Assembly (NCBI GenBank): GCA_021324465.1
Contig: JAJPJB010000084.1
Span: 54,823 to 118,822, forward strand
Length of the DNA stretch: 64,000 bases
Reading direction: 5' to 3'
Source: Hyphomicrobiaceae bacterium
GTDB taxonomy: Bacteria > Pseudomonadota > Alphaproteobacteria > Rhizobiales > Xanthobacteraceae
Positions 43,533 to 52,341 of the stretch are shown here, one piece after another (within the stretch, counting starts at the first letter, position 1; each line of letters begins with the position of its first letter). The position numbers were made by a program, and so were the translations under genes. The notes beneath the pieces are model-generated. The model worked only from the letters and a program-made list of their open reading frames with translations, did no database searches and was not told where the DNA came from.

Positions 43533-44411
43533 ATGGCCTCCATCTTTCTGCTCATGGTCCGCGCGCTTGGCGCGCTCGCGCTCGCTGTCTTGATAGCTGC
43601 ACCGACCGCAGCTTCGCGCGCCCAGGACGCCGATCCTGTCGTTGCGCGCGCCAATGGCGTCGACATCCGGCAAAGCGATCTCGCCGCCGCCGAGGATGAG
43701 GTCGGCCCGAACATGCCGCAAATGGGCCCGGACCAGAAGCGCGATTACCTCATTACCTATCTCGCCGACGTGATCGTGCTGGCACAGGCCGCCGAGCAGC
43801 AGAAGCTCGCCGAGCGCGACGACGTCAAGCATCGCATCCAATTCGAGCGCAACAAGGTGCTGATGGAAACGCTGCTGCAGAACGCAGGCAAAGCGGCGCT
43901 GACCGACGACGCCATGCGCAAAGTCTATGACGAGGCCGTGAAGCAGCAGGCGCCCGAGGAAGAGGTGCACGCGCGCCACATCCTGGTGTCTACCGAGGAT
44001 GAAGCCAAAGCGATCGAGGATCAGCTGAAGAAGGGCGCGGATTTCGCCACCCTCGCCAAGGAGCGATCGAAGGACCCGGGTGCCGCCGACGGCGGCGATC
44101 TCGGCTATTTCACCAAGGATCAGATGGTGCCGGAATTCGCCGACGTCGCGTTCAAGCTCGACAAGGGCCAGATTTCCGATCCGGTGCACACGCAGTTCGG
44201 CTGGCACATCATCAAGATCGAGGACAAGCGCATTAAGCCGACGCCGACCTTTGACGAGGTCAAGGGCCAGATCGAGAACTATGTCGCGCGCCGTGCCCAG
44301 GCCGATCTCGTCGCCAAGCTGCGCAGCGCCGCCAATATCGAGCGGCTCGACAAGCCGCAGGCTCCGGCCAATCCGTCGGCGCTCAATCCGGCCGCGCCGG
44401 CGAAGAAATAA
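43533..44411 (+). CDS. Periplasmic parvulin-type peptidyl-prolyl isomerase
   Basis: A 292-residue exported folding catalyst. From ATG at 43533 (AAAGGA about ten bases upstream) it has a signal peptide (ALGALALAVLIAAPTAASRA), a SurA/PrsA-like N-terminal helical domain (residues 30-145) and a parvulin domain with VHARHILVSTEDEAKAIEDQ, DPGAADGGDLGYFTKDQMVP and THTQFGWHIIKIE-like TQFGWHIIKIEDKR. The tail is Pro/Ala-rich. It is next to secA, so it probably folds exported proteins in the periplasm. The nearest named relatives are the PpiC/SurA group. Confidence 0.93.
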   Translation: MASIFLLMVRALGALALAVLIAAPTAASRAQDADPVVARANGVDIRQSDLAAAEDEVGPNMPQMGPDQKRDYLITYLADVIVLAQAAEQQKLAERDDVKHRIQFERNKVLMETLLQNAGKAALTDDAMRKVYDEAVKQQAPEEEVHARHILVSTEDEAKAIEDQLKKGADFATLAKERSKDPGAADGGDLGYFTKDQMVPEFADVAFKLDKGQISDPVHTQFGWHIIKIEDKRIKPTPTFDEVKGQIENYVARRAQADLVAKLRSAANIERLDKPQAPANPSALNPAAPAKK

Positions 44412-44437
44412 TTGAACTTGCGGGCCGCACAAAAACG

Positions 44438-44559
44438 CGTCATTCCGGCCCGAGCAGAGTGCGAGCCGGAATCCGCAACCCCAGCGCAAGCGCATAATTC
44501 TCTGCTCCGGGATTATGACCTCCGCTATCTCGTAAACGTGGCTTGCGCCCCGGAATGAC
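44438..44559. repeat. 122-bp dispersed repeat with perfect 11-bp inverted ends
   Basis: Ends are CGTCATTCCGG (44438-44448) and CCGGAATGACG (44549-44559). The interior (GCGAGCCGGAATC, then CTCTGCTCCGGGATTATGAC) resembles the CGTCATTCC-GGAATGACG element common in Bradyrhizobium-like genomes. The right end is six bases before the argJ start, so it forms most of the argJ leader. It may be a non-autonomous element or a REP-like sequence. Confidence 0.75.
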
Positions 44560-44564
44560 GAACA

Positions 44565-45797
44565 ATGTCCCCCACCATTTCTCCCCTCGCCCCAAAATCA
44601 TTGCCCGACATGCCGGAAATTGCCGGCGTGCGGCTGGCCACCGCAGCGGCGGGAATTCGCTATCGCGACCGCACTGATGTGATGCTCGCGGTGTTCGACC
44701 AGGGCACCAGCGTCGCCGGCGTATTCACGCGCTCGAAGTGCCCGTCGGCGCCGGTCGAATGGTGCCGGGCGCGCCTGAAAGGCGCACGCGCGCGGGCACT
44801 TGTGGTCAATTCCGGCAATGCCAACGCTTTCACCGGCAAGAACGGGCGCGATGCCTGCGCCTTTACAGCGAAGCTTGCCGCCGCCGCCGTCGGCTGCAAA
44901 GTGTCGGAAGTGTTTCTGGCTTCGACCGGCGTGATCGGCGAACCGCTCCCGGCGCAGATGTTTGACGGAGTGATGACCAAGCTCGAAGCGCAGGCCACCG
45001 CCGACGGCTATGTCGATGCCGCCAGAGCGATCATGACGACCGACACATTCCCAAAGCTGGCGACCGCCCGCGCACGCCTGGGCGGCACCGATGTCATCAT
45101 CAATGGTTTTGCCAAAGGCGCCGGCATGATCGCCCCCGACATGGGCACAATGCTGTCGTTCATCTTCACCGATGCGCCGATAGCCGCCCCAGTATTGCAG
45201 GCCCTGTTGCGCGATGGCGTCACCGACACATTCAACGCCGTCACCGTCGACGGCGATACGTCGACCTCGGATACATTGCTGGCCTTTGCCACCGGCAAAG
45301 CGCGCGCGCCGCGCATCGGTCGCGCGCACGATCCGCGGCTAGTCCCGTTCCGCAAGGCATTCAACGCGGTGCTCGCGAATCTGTCCGAACAGATTGCGCG
45401 CGACGGCGAAGGCGCACGCAAGCTGCTCGAGATTATTGTTGAAGGCGCTGTGTCAAAGCCCTCTGCGCGTCGCATTGCGATGTCGATTGCCAATTCGCCG
45501 CTGGTGAAAACGGCCATTGCCGGTGAAGACGCCAACTGGGGCCGCGTGGTCATGGCGGTCGGCAAAGCCGGCGAGCCGGCCGATCGCGACCGGCTATCAA
45601 TCTGGTTCGGCGACATCCGCGTTGCGCACAAGGGCGAGCGCGATCCGGGCTACGACGAAGCCGCGGTCGCGGCGATGATGAAGAAACCCGAGATCACGCT
45701 CAAGGTCGCGCTCGGCCTTGGCAAAGGCCGCGACCGCGTGCTCACTTGCGATCTGACCAAGGACTATGTCGCGATCAACGGCGACTATCGCAGCTAG
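44565..45797 (+). CDS. argJ: Bifunctional ornithine acetyltransferase / N-acetylglutamate synthase
   Basis: ArgJ recycles the acetyl group in arginine synthesis. The 410-residue precursor cleaves itself at the conserved MGTML threonine (Thr 195 in [13 protein letters not shown]) into alpha and beta chains. Other family segments are [27 protein letters not shown] and [18 protein letters not shown] [14 protein letters not shown]. The start follows a dispersed repeat by six bases and has no clear ribosome site, so expression may depend on the upstream transcript. Confidence 0.96.
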   Translation: MSPTISPLAPKSLPDMPEIAGVRLATAAAGIRYRDRTDVMLAVFDQGTSVAGVFTRSKCPSAPVEWCRARLKGARARALVVNSGNANAFTGKNGRDACAFTAKLAAAAVGCKVSEVFLASTGVIGEPLPAQMFDGVMTKLEAQATADGYVDAARAIMTTDTFPKLATARARLGGTDVIINGFAKGAGMIAPDMGTMLSFIFTDAPIAAPVLQALLRDGVTDTFNAVTVDGDTSTSDTLLAFATGKARAPRIGRAHDPRLVPFRKAFNAVLANLSEQIARDGEGARKLLEIIVEGAVSKPSARRIAMSIANSPLVKTAIAGEDANWGRVVMAVGKAGEPADRDRLSIWFGDIRVAHKGERDPGYDEAAVAAMMKKPEITLKVALGLGKGRDRVLTCDLTKDYVAINGDYRS

Positions 45798-45916
45798 CAC
45801 GGCGCCGCGATTGAAGAGCGCCGATAAGCCCGCATTAACCAATGCCGCGATTGCACTTATTCATACAATCGGGTTGAACCGGCTTTTACCATCTCTCGCT
45901 TAGATTGAGGCAGAGC

Positions 45917-46321
45917 GTGAGCGTCAAATTCGTGCTGGTAGCCGCTTGCGCGCTCATCGATGCCGACGGGCGCGTGCTGCTGGCGCGGCGTCCGGCCGGC
46001 AAGCCGATGGCCGGGCTGTGGGAGTTTCCCGGCGGCAAGGTCGAAGCCGGCGAGCGGCCGGAACAGACCTTGATCCGCGAACTGAAGGAGGAGCTGGGCA
46101 TTGCCGTCAGAGAAGAGTGCCTCGCGCCGCTGACCTTTGCGAGCCATCTCTATCCTGACTTCTATCTGTTGATGCCGCTCTATGTCTGCCGACGCTGGGA
46201 AGGATTTGTCACATCGCTCGAAGGACAGGAGCTCACATGGGTCCGGCCCAGGAACTTGCGCAATTACTCGATGCCGCCCGCCGACGAACCGCTGATCTCG
46301 CATCTGATGACACTGTTATGA
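45917..46321 (+). CDS. mutT: MutT-type Nudix hydrolase (8-oxo-dGTP diphosphatase)
   Basis: A 134-residue Nudix protein that probably removes oxidised nucleotides. It starts VSVKFVLVAACALIDADGRV and has the Nudix box GGKVEAGERPEQTLIRELKE followed by ELGI. LWEFPGG is the typical MutT lead. I chose GTG at 45917 because GAGG lies six bases upstream; a TTG at 45905 is less likely. It sits after argJ, as in other Hyphomicrobiales. Confidence 0.93.
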   Translation: MSVKFVLVAACALIDADGRVLLARRPAGKPMAGLWEFPGGKVEAGERPEQTLIRELKEELGIAVREECLAPLTFASHLYPDFYLLMPLYVCRRWEGFVTSLEGQELTWVRPRNLRNYSMPPADEPLISHLMTLL

Positions 46322-46344
46322 GAGAGTGCCAAAAGGCCAGGACG

Positions 46345-46527
46345 ATGATCAAAATGCGCAATCTCGCCAAATGGCTCTCGCGCTTGAGGCGTGACGAGCG
46401 CGGCACAACCGCGATCGAATACGCTATGATCGCCTCAGGCATCAGCATCGCCATTGCAGCGATCGTCTTTGGGCTGGGCACCAAGGTCAATGCGCTCTTC
46501 TCCAGCGTGTCCTCGTCGCTGAAGTAA
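46345..46527 (+). CDS. Flp/Fap-type type IVb pilin
   Basis: A 60-residue Flp pilin. A basic start (MRNLAKWLSRLRRDERG) is followed by the prepilin-peptidase context RGTTAIEYAMIASGISIAIA, in which the Gly before TTAIEY is the likely cleavage point and Glu+5 and Tyr+6 are the Flp marks. A hydrophobic helix and VNALFSSVSSSLK tail complete it. AGGA lies about four bases before ATG 46345. No tad, cpa or prepilin-peptidase gene is seen nearby, so it is an orphan whose machinery must be encoded elsewhere, if active. Confidence 0.88.
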   Translation: MIKMRNLAKWLSRLRRDERGTTAIEYAMIASGISIAIAAIVFGLGTKVNALFSSVSSSLK

Positions 46528-46551
46528 TCGGCTGCGCTGAATCTTCGCTCT

Positions 46552-47451
46552 TTATGACCGGCCGGTCTTTTCGCCCGCCGAAATTTCCCGCGTGCCGAGC
46601 GCGTCCGCAAGACGGGCTTGCGCCGAGCCAGGCTTGAGCGGCTTTTGCTGGTCCGGATGCGGCGTCCACCCGGAAACCCAGACGATTTCAAAGGTCGCCC
46701 GCAGACGTCCGTCGGGATCGGCAAAGCGCTCGGCATAAATCTCGGCCATGCGCATGAGTGTGTCCCGGCGCAGCATCGTGCGCCGCCGCGCCGCCAGCGC
46801 ATTGGTGGCGCCCATGCGGCGTAGATCGTGCATCAAGGCAAACACTGAATCGTATCTCGCAGTGATGCGATCAACATCGGTCACCGGCAGCGCAAAGCCG
46901 GCGCGCTGCAGCAAGCCTCCCAGGTCGCGCAGATCGGCAAATGGCGCGACGCGGGGCGAAATGCCGCCTTCGATCTCGCTTTCGGCCCCTGCGAACGATT
47001 GCCGCAGCTCGGTAAGCGTTTCGCCGCCTAGCAGCGCGCCGACAAATAACCCGTCAGGCTTGAGCGCCCGGCGAATCTGTATGAGCACGCCCGGCAGATC
47101 GTTGACGAATTGCAGCGCCAGGCCGGAGACCACGAGATCGAGCGAAACATCGCGGAACGGCAGAGCCTCTTCGTCAGCGGCGACGGCGTTTTGCCGTGCG
47201 GCCTCGCTCGCAATCGGCTCGGTGCCGACGATCGTGCCGATCGAGGGAAGCCGCGCCAGCGCCAAGCGCAGCGCTTGCGTCGGCGTGCCGAGATCGAGGG
47301 CAAGATCGAAACGGCGCGTCACTGCGGCGAGCCGCTCGGCCATGTCATCGGCGACGCGATCCAGCAAAAAAGTCGTCGGGCCGAGTCGCAGTGCACGCTC
47401 GCGGCGACGGCGGACGAGAGCGCGGTCAAAAATGATGGGACTTTCGCTCAT
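46552..47451 (-). CDS. SAM-dependent methyltransferase (NDUFAF5/BioC-like)
   Basis: A 299-residue class I methyltransferase. LALDLGTPTQALRLALARLP carries the SAM-binding motif in weakened form (D-L-G-T rather than DxGxGxG), and VSLDLVVSGLALQFVNDLPG is motif II. It closely matches alphaproteobacterial homologues of mitochondrial NDUFAF5, which hydroxylates an arginine in complex I; the bacterial role is not settled. ATG at 47451 was chosen over an upstream one. It is divergent from comF with only 29 bases between. Confidence 0.82.
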   Translation of the reverse strand: MSESPIIFDRALVRRRRERALRLGPTTFLLDRVADDMAERLAAVTRRFDLALDLGTPTQALRLALARLPSIGTIVGTEPIASEAARQNAVAADEEALPFRDVSLDLVVSGLALQFVNDLPGVLIQIRRALKPDGLFVGALLGGETLTELRQSFAGAESEIEGGISPRVAPFADLRDLGGLLQRAGFALPVTDVDRITARYDSVFALMHDLRRMGATNALAARRRTMLRRDTLMRMAEIYAERFADPDGRLRATFEIVWVSGWTPHPDQQKPLKPGSAQARLADALGTREISAGEKTGRS

Positions 47452-47480
47452 GCCGAAAATCTCATGCCGCAACGTCGGCG

Positions 47481-48308
47481 ATGACTTCGGGCCGGGACGA
47501 CGCTAGCTTAAGGCCGATGCCAGCCACGCCGAACATGACCGTTCCGGCATCGATCCGACATATCGCCGATGCGGCGCGCGGCGCTTTGCATGCGGCGCTC
47601 GATCTCGCGCTGCCGCAGCTGTGCCCGGCCTGCCGAGAGCGCGTCCAAGGCCGCGGCCTGTGCGCATCGTGCTGGTCCAAATTGTCCTTCATCAGCCGGC
47701 CTTATTGCGAGCGGCTCGGCACGCCGTTTCTATATGACCCGGGGCCCGGCATCCTGTCCATGGACGCCATTGCCGAGCCGCCGGCCTACAACCGGGCCCG
47801 CGCCGCCGTGCGTTTCGACGAGGTGGCCCGCGCACTGGTCCACAGCCTCAAATATAGCGACCGCCTCGATCTCGCACCGATGATGGGCCGCTGGATCGCC
47901 CATGCGGGTCGTGAGCTGCTCGGCGAAGCGGATGCGCTGGTGCCGGTGCCGCTGCATTGGCGGCGGCTATGGGCCCGCCGCTTCAATCAATCGGCGATGC
48001 TGGCCAAGGCCATCGCGACCGAAAGCGGCGTACCGGTTGCCGGCGGGGCGCTTAAGCGTATCAAGCCGACGGCGCAGCAAGTTGGGCTGTCCCGCTCGGA
48101 GCGCGCCGCCAACGTCCAGGGCGCCTTCAAGGTCCCCGACGAGGGCAAAGCCATGGTCGTCGGCCGACGGCTCATTCTGGTCGACGACGTACTGACCTCT
48201 GGCGCTACGGTCGAGGGCTGTGCCAAGGCGCTCCTGCGCGCAGGCGCCGCCAATGTGGACGTGCTGGTCTTCGCCAGGGTTGCCGAGGCGGCGCGAACGT
48301 CCATATAA
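47481..48308 (+). CDS. ComF family phosphoribosyltransferase-like protein
   Basis: A 275-residue protein with a Cys-rich zinc-like finger (CPACRERVQGRGLCASCW) and a phosphoribosyltransferase domain with the PRPP loop LILVDDVLTSGATVEGCAKA. ComF was named from competence genes; its biochemical role in rhizobia is unknown. The order methyltransferase-comF-grxC-nitrilase is conserved in Hyphomicrobiales. The N-terminus is not certain, as in-frame Met codons exist at residues 13 and 19. Confidence 0.88.
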   Translation: MTSGRDDASLRPMPATPNMTVPASIRHIADAARGALHAALDLALPQLCPACRERVQGRGLCASCWSKLSFISRPYCERLGTPFLYDPGPGILSMDAIAEPPAYNRARAAVRFDEVARALVHSLKYSDRLDLAPMMGRWIAHAGRELLGEADALVPVPLHWRRLWARRFNQSAMLAKAIATESGVPVAGGALKRIKPTAQQVGLSRSERAANVQGAFKVPDEGKAMVVGRRLILVDDVLTSGATVEGCAKALLRAGAANVDVLVFARVAEAARTSI

Positions 48309-48341
48309 GTGTAGGTTTTTTGACGGAAAATACCGACCATC

Positions 48342-48626
48342 ATGGCCGCGATCGATATCTACACTATCCCCTATTGTCCGTATTGCCACGACGCCAAGGA
48401 CCTCTTGTCCAAGAAGGGGGTTTGCTTCAATGAGATTAGCGCCGCCGGCAATCGCGAGGTCCGCAAAGAGATGATCGTGCGCGCAGGCGGCCGTTCGACC
48501 TTTCCGCAGATTTTCATAGGCGGCACCCATGTCGGCGGCTGCGACGACCTCTATGCGCTTGATGAGGCGGGCAAGCTCGACCCGCTCCTGGCCCAGACCA
48601 AAGAAACGCCGAAGGGACAGCCTTAG
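48342..48626 (+). CDS. grxC: Glutaredoxin 3
   Basis: A 94-residue dithiol glutaredoxin, a glutathione-dependent thiol reductant. The active site is CPYC (12-15), followed by the glutathione-binding TFPQIFIGGTHVGGCDDL. Length and sequence match GrxC. It lies 33 bases after comF and 11 bases before the nitrilase-like gene, so the group is co-transcribed. Confidence 0.96.
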   Translation: MAAIDIYTIPYCPYCHDAKDLLSKKGVCFNEISAAGNREVRKEMIVRAGGRSTFPQIFIGGTHVGGCDDLYALDEAGKLDPLLAQTKETPKGQP

Positions 48627-48637
48627 GGATCGCACTT

Positions 48638-49522
48638 ATGAACGGGAGCAGAAACTCGACGTTCAAGGTCGGCCTGATCCAGATGCGTTCTGGTCTCGAC
48701 CCGCAGGCTAACCTTGCCGCGGCGCTTGGCCTGATCAAAGAAGCCAAGGCGGGCGGCGCCGATTATGTATTGACGCCGGAAATGACCAATATCCTCGCGC
48801 TCAAGCGCGAGCAACTCTTCGCCAATATCGTTGCCGAGGAACACGATCCGACGTTGGCGGGCTTGCGAGAAGTCGCACGGGCGACCTCGATCTATGTCCA
48901 TGTCGGCTCGCTGGCGATCAAAGCCTCGCCCGACAAGGCCGTGAACCGTTCGTTTTTGATCGACCGCAAGGGCGACATTGCGGCGCGCTACGACAAGATT
49001 CACATGTTTGACGTCGATCTTGCCGGCGGCGAAAGCTATCGCGAATCCAACAATTACCGCGCCGGAGATGTGGCTGTGGTCGCCGATCTGCCCTGGGGCC
49101 GGCTTGGCCTCACGATCTGCTATGATCTCCGTTTTCCGGCACTGTATCGGGCGCTGGCCGAGGCCGGCGCGTCGTTCCTGGCAATCCCATCCGCTTTCAC
49201 CAAGCAGACCGGCGAAGCGCATTGGCATGTGCTGCAGCGGGCGCGCGCCATCGAGAACGGCTGTTTCGTGTTCGCCGCCGCGCAAGGCGGCCGCCATGAA
49301 AATGGCCGCGATACGTTCGGTCATTCACTGCTGATCGATCCCTGGGGCCGCATTCTCGTTGAAGGCGGCATTGAGCCGGGCCTGTTCATGGCCGAGATCG
49401 ACCCGGCCGAGGTGGCCGCCGCGCGCGCAAAAGTCCCTTCGCTGCGTCATGGCCGGCGCTTCGAACTGGTTGAACCTCTGGCGGAGCCGACCTATCTGCA
49501 CGCGGTGCAGGAGCCGCTATGA
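48638..49522 (+). CDS. Carbon-nitrogen hydrolase (Nit2/omega-amidase-like)
   Basis: A 294-residue nitrilase-superfamily amidase. The catalytic triad is visible: Glu in TPEMTN, Lys in ARYDKIHMFDVD and Cys in LTICYDLRFPALYR. The RESNNYRAG and GHSLLIDPWGRI segments match Nit1/Nit2 deaminated-glutathione or omega-amidase members. The ATG at 48638 follows GGGAUCGCACUU-type sequence with a weak ribosome site. Its stop overlaps the DUF1178 start by four bases. Confidence 0.93.
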   Translation: MNGSRNSTFKVGLIQMRSGLDPQANLAAALGLIKEAKAGGADYVLTPEMTNILALKREQLFANIVAEEHDPTLAGLREVARATSIYVHVGSLAIKASPDKAVNRSFLIDRKGDIAARYDKIHMFDVDLAGGESYRESNNYRAGDVAVVADLPWGRLGLTICYDLRFPALYRALAEAGASFLAIPSAFTKQTGEAHWHVLQRARAIENGCFVFAAAQGGRHENGRDTFGHSLLIDPWGRILVEGGIEPGLFMAEIDPAEVAAARAKVPSLRHGRRFELVEPLAEPTYLHAVQEPL

Positions 49523-50013
49523 TCCGCTACGCGCTTAATTGCGAGAAAGGCCACACTTTCGAAAGCTGGTTTGCGAATTCCGCCGCCTACGACAGGCAGC
49601 GCAAGCGCAAGCTCGTCGCGTGCCCGGTTTGCGGCTCGGCCAAGGTCGAGAAGGCGATCATGGCGCCAAACTTGGCCGCAAGCATCGGAACCAAGTCGGA
49701 TGCCGACGCGACCTTGCCGGCGATGCCGGCATCACCGCCGCCGGGACCGGCCGCCTCGCCAAGGACGGCGGTCGCCATGATGTCGGCGCAGGAGCGCGAG
49801 CTGCGCAAGAAGCTCAAGGAACTGCGCGATCACATCACCAAAAACGCCAGCTATGTCGGCCCGCGCTTCCCCGAAGAAGCGCGCAAGATTCACTACGGCG
49901 AGGTCGAGCACCGTTCGATCTATGGCGAGGCTTCCGCCGAAGAAGCCAAGGCGCTCTACGAGGAAGGCATCGAATTTCACCCGCTGCCGATCCTGCCGGA
50001 CGATCAGAATTAA
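49519..50013 (+). CDS. DUF1178 family protein
   Basis: A 164-residue protein of unknown function. The N-terminus MIRYALNCEKGHTFESWF has a Cys and a CPVC pair (KLVACPVCGSAKVEKA), suggesting a zinc ribbon. The middle is Ala/Pro-rich and the C-terminus RKKLKELRDHITKNASYVG, then RKIHYGEVEHRSIYGEAS, is the family hallmark. It overlaps the nitrilase gene by ATGA, as in other Hyphomicrobiales. Confidence 0.9.
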   Translation: MIRYALNCEKGHTFESWFANSAAYDRQRKRKLVACPVCGSAKVEKAIMAPNLAASIGTKSDADATLPAMPASPPPGPAASPRTAVAMMSAQERELRKKLKELRDHITKNASYVGPRFPEEARKIHYGEVEHRSIYGEASAEEAKALYEEGIEFHPLPILPDDQN

Positions 50014-50042
50014 TCGCGCCGGCCCTCGCGCGGGGAGGATGG

Positions 50043-50792
50043 TCAGGCCTTCTCCGCCACGACCATATAGTTCACGTCCATATCACTCGATATCTGCCAG
50101 CGATCGCCAAGCAGATTGTAGATTACGCCGGTCTCGTCGATGATGTGCAGGCCTGCGCGCTCGAGCGCGATTTCGAGCTCATTGGGCGTGACAAATTTCT
50201 CCCATTGATGGGTGCCCCGCGGCAGCCAGCGCAAAATATATTCGGCGCCGACGATAGCAAGCGCGAAGCTCTTGAGCGTGCGATTGATGGTGGCGACAAA
50301 CATCAAGCCGCGCGGTTTGACCATTTTCGCCGCGACGTTGATAAACAGGCTGAGATCGGCGACGTGCTCGACCACCTCCATCGCGAGCACCACGTCAAAA
50401 ATCTCGCCCGCTTCGGCAAGCGCCTCGGCCGTGGTGGCACGATAATCGATGGTGAGGCCCGATTGTGCGGCGTGATGTCTCGCTGCTGCGATGTTGTTTT
50501 CGGACGGATCGGCGCCGACCAGCGAGGCGCCGAGTCTGGCCAAGGGCTCGGACAGGATGCCGCCGCCGCAGCCGATATCGAGCACGCGCAGACCGGCGAG
50601 ACTGTCAAGCCGGCTAGCATCGCGCGCGAAATGTGCAGCCGTCCGGTCGCGAACATAAGCGAGCCGCACCGGATTGAATTTATGCAGCGGCGCCATCGGG
50701 CCCTGCTGATCCCACCAATGGGCGGCAAGGCGGGAAAATTGCGCGACTTCGCGCTCGTCCACGGTGCCTGCCGATGTCTGCTGCCGGTCCAT
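50043..50792 (-). CDS. ubiG: 3-demethylubiquinone-9 3-O-methyltransferase UbiG
   Basis: UbiG carries out both O-methylations in ubiquinone synthesis. The 249-residue protein has the SAM motif [33 protein letters not shown] and the late [13 protein letters not shown] segment specific to UbiG. I chose the ATG at 50792; a GTG at 50825 would add 11 residues. It converges with the DUF1178 gene. Confidence 0.95.
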   Translation of the reverse strand: MDRQQTSAGTVDEREVAQFSRLAAHWWDQQGPMAPLHKFNPVRLAYVRDRTAAHFARDASRLDSLAGLRVLDIGCGGGILSEPLARLGASLVGADPSENNIAAARHHAAQSGLTIDYRATTAEALAEAGEIFDVVLAMEVVEHVADLSLFINVAAKMVKPRGLMFVATINRTLKSFALAIVGAEYILRWLPRGTHQWEKFVTPNELEIALERAGLHIIDETGVIYNLLGDRWQISSDMDVNYMVVAEKA

Positions 50793-50981
50793 GCGTTGCC
50801 CGCCGTTGTGGACGATCTCCACCACGGGCCGATGCGCCGTTCAAGGGGGCGGCGTCGCAGCGATGAGGCGCTCAGCTGCGCCCAGAGGCGGTCACGGGCG
50901 GCTGCGAGGCGCTGCCGTACATCCGGGCGCGCGCCCCGCTCCCCCGCACCGCAAGCAAATGCTCGCAGACGAAATGGTGCC

Positions 50982-51200
50982 TTATCGAGCCGCCGAGCTC
51001 GCGGCGGTCAACTGTGTCACCGCCGCCATTTTCAGATGGACCAAATACGCAATCGCAGTGCGCCGCGCATCGCCTTGGTCAAAGCGGGCTTCACTGTGCG
51101 TCAGCGTTCCGTCATCGCCGATCTCGAACTTGTAGGTCTCGGCGGTGCGGCGACCCTTCACAAAGATGAAAGGGTGCGCATAGTTGGTGACTTCAAACAT
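50982..51200 (-). CDS. Small conserved-looking protein of unknown function
   Basis: A 72-residue protein from ATG 51200 (MFEVTNYAHPFIFVKGRRTA). It is short and soluble, with a charged core (YKFEIGDDGTLTHSEARFDQ) and a helical end (IAYLVHLKMAAVTQ). I do not recognise a family. It is supported by its compact fold-like composition and lack of stops on the coding strand, and by a CtrA-like box upstream. A longer start at 51233 is possible. Confidence 0.55.
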   Translation of the reverse strand: MFEVTNYAHPFIFVKGRRTAETYKFEIGDDGTLTHSEARFDQGDARRTAIAYLVHLKMAAVTQLTAASSAAR

Positions 51201-51248
51201 GGCGTCATCCGTCCCAATTGCTCTGATTCCCATTACGCGCCGTAAAGA

Positions 51249-51273
51249 TTAACCAGTCGTTAAGGCGCGTTAA
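51249..51273. promoter_or_regulatory. CtrA-like box (TTAA-N7-TTAA) plus a third half-site
   Basis: TTAA at 51249-51252, TTAA at 51260-51263 (seven-base spacer) and a further TTAA at 51270-51273. CtrA binds TTAA-N7-TTAA in alphaproteobacteria. It lies 49 bases upstream of the small protein gene (51200, minus strand). Confidence 0.4.
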
Positions 51274-51291
51274 GAAGCAGTGTCTCGCGCA

Positions 51292-52341
51292 CTAGTCCCG
51301 ATGCGCTGGCGGAGTGACCGCGTGGGTCTTGGCGAGGGCTGTGAGCTCTTCCCAGAGCTTGGGGGGGATTGGAATACCTTCACGGCGCCGTTTGGTTTCC
51401 GTACGGGTGGAACGCTCGCCGGGCAGAAGAATCTCCTCGAAGCCTGTCCGCCGCGGCAGGGCCTTGAGCAGCGATGCGAGCGTGTCGGCATCGTGGATAA
51501 AGTCGGCCAATGGCCGAAAGGCCGCAATATCAATGGCGAGAATCGCAAGATTGGCGGTATGGCGTTGGCGCCGTTCCGGCCCCAGCGCGCGCGCCTGGAT
51601 CGGCGCGGCGGCGAGAACGCTCGCCAGCATTTCGAACATCAGGCTCAAGCCCGAGCCCTTGGGACCGCCGAGCGGCAGCAGGATTTCCGCGCTGCGCGGA
51701 TCGATGGTCGGCTCGCCCGCCGCGGTGAGCACGGTGCCTTCCGGCAATGCTTCGTTCTTGGCGCGCGCCTGCAAGATCTTGCCGTTGGAGATAGTCGAGG
51801 TCGCCATGTCGAACACGATCGCGCCGGAGCCGCTCGGCACCGCCATCGCAATCGGGCTCGTACCGAGACTTGCGACACGGGCTCCGTGATACGCCATCAA
51901 GGTCTGGCCCGCGCCCATGACCAGCGCGGCACAGTCGCGCGCGGCGACGTATTGGGCGTAGCGGCCGATCGCGCCGGTATGCGTGGTCTCGCGCACAATC
52001 CCATAGCAGACGCCGCTTTGCTTGGCCCGCGCGACCGCAAGCGCCGCGGCCTGCATGCACGCGACTGGGCCGAAGCCATGGCCGCCGTCGAGGATGAAGG
52101 TTGTGCCGCGATCATGGACGAGCCGCGGCTGCGCGCTGGGATCGATCTCGCCGCGCGCCATCAGCATCAGATAGCGCGGCAGCCGCGACACGCCGTGGCC
52201 GTCGATGCCGCGCAGATTGGCCCATACCAAACCGTCGGCGACTTCGTCTGCATCGCCTGCGCCCGCGCCTTCGGCCGCAAGCAGATCGGCGATGAAGCGC
52301 TTTAGATCCTCATGGCCGACAACAATGCGGTCGCGGCTCAT
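51292..52341 (-). CDS. Ldh family (malate/L-lactate dehydrogenase type) oxidoreductase
   Basis: A 349-residue NAD(P)-dependent oxidoreductase of the Ldh_2 family, which reduces or oxidises 2-oxo/2-hydroxy acids, ureidoglycolate or sulpholactate. Family segments are ANLRGIDGHGVSRLPRYLML, RETTHTGAIGRYAQYVAARD and LPLGGPKGSGLSLMFEMLAS. ATG at 52341 overlaps the hydrolase stop by four bases, so it is the last gene of the ADC-hydrolase-Ldh group. The substrate is unknown. Confidence 0.9.
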   Translation of the reverse strand: MSRDRIVVGHEDLKRFIADLLAAEGAGAGDADEVADGLVWANLRGIDGHGVSRLPRYLMLMARGEIDPSAQPRLVHDRGTTFILDGGHGFGPVACMQAAALAVARAKQSGVCYGIVRETTHTGAIGRYAQYVAARDCAALVMGAGQTLMAYHGARVASLGTSPIAMAVPSGSGAIVFDMATSTISNGKILQARAKNEALPEGTVLTAAGEPTIDPRSAEILLPLGGPKGSGLSLMFEMLASVLAAAPIQARALGPERRQRHTANLAILAIDIAAFRPLADFIHDADTLASLLKALPRRTGFEEILLPGERSTRTETKRRREGIPIPPKLWEELTALAKTHAVTPPAHRD

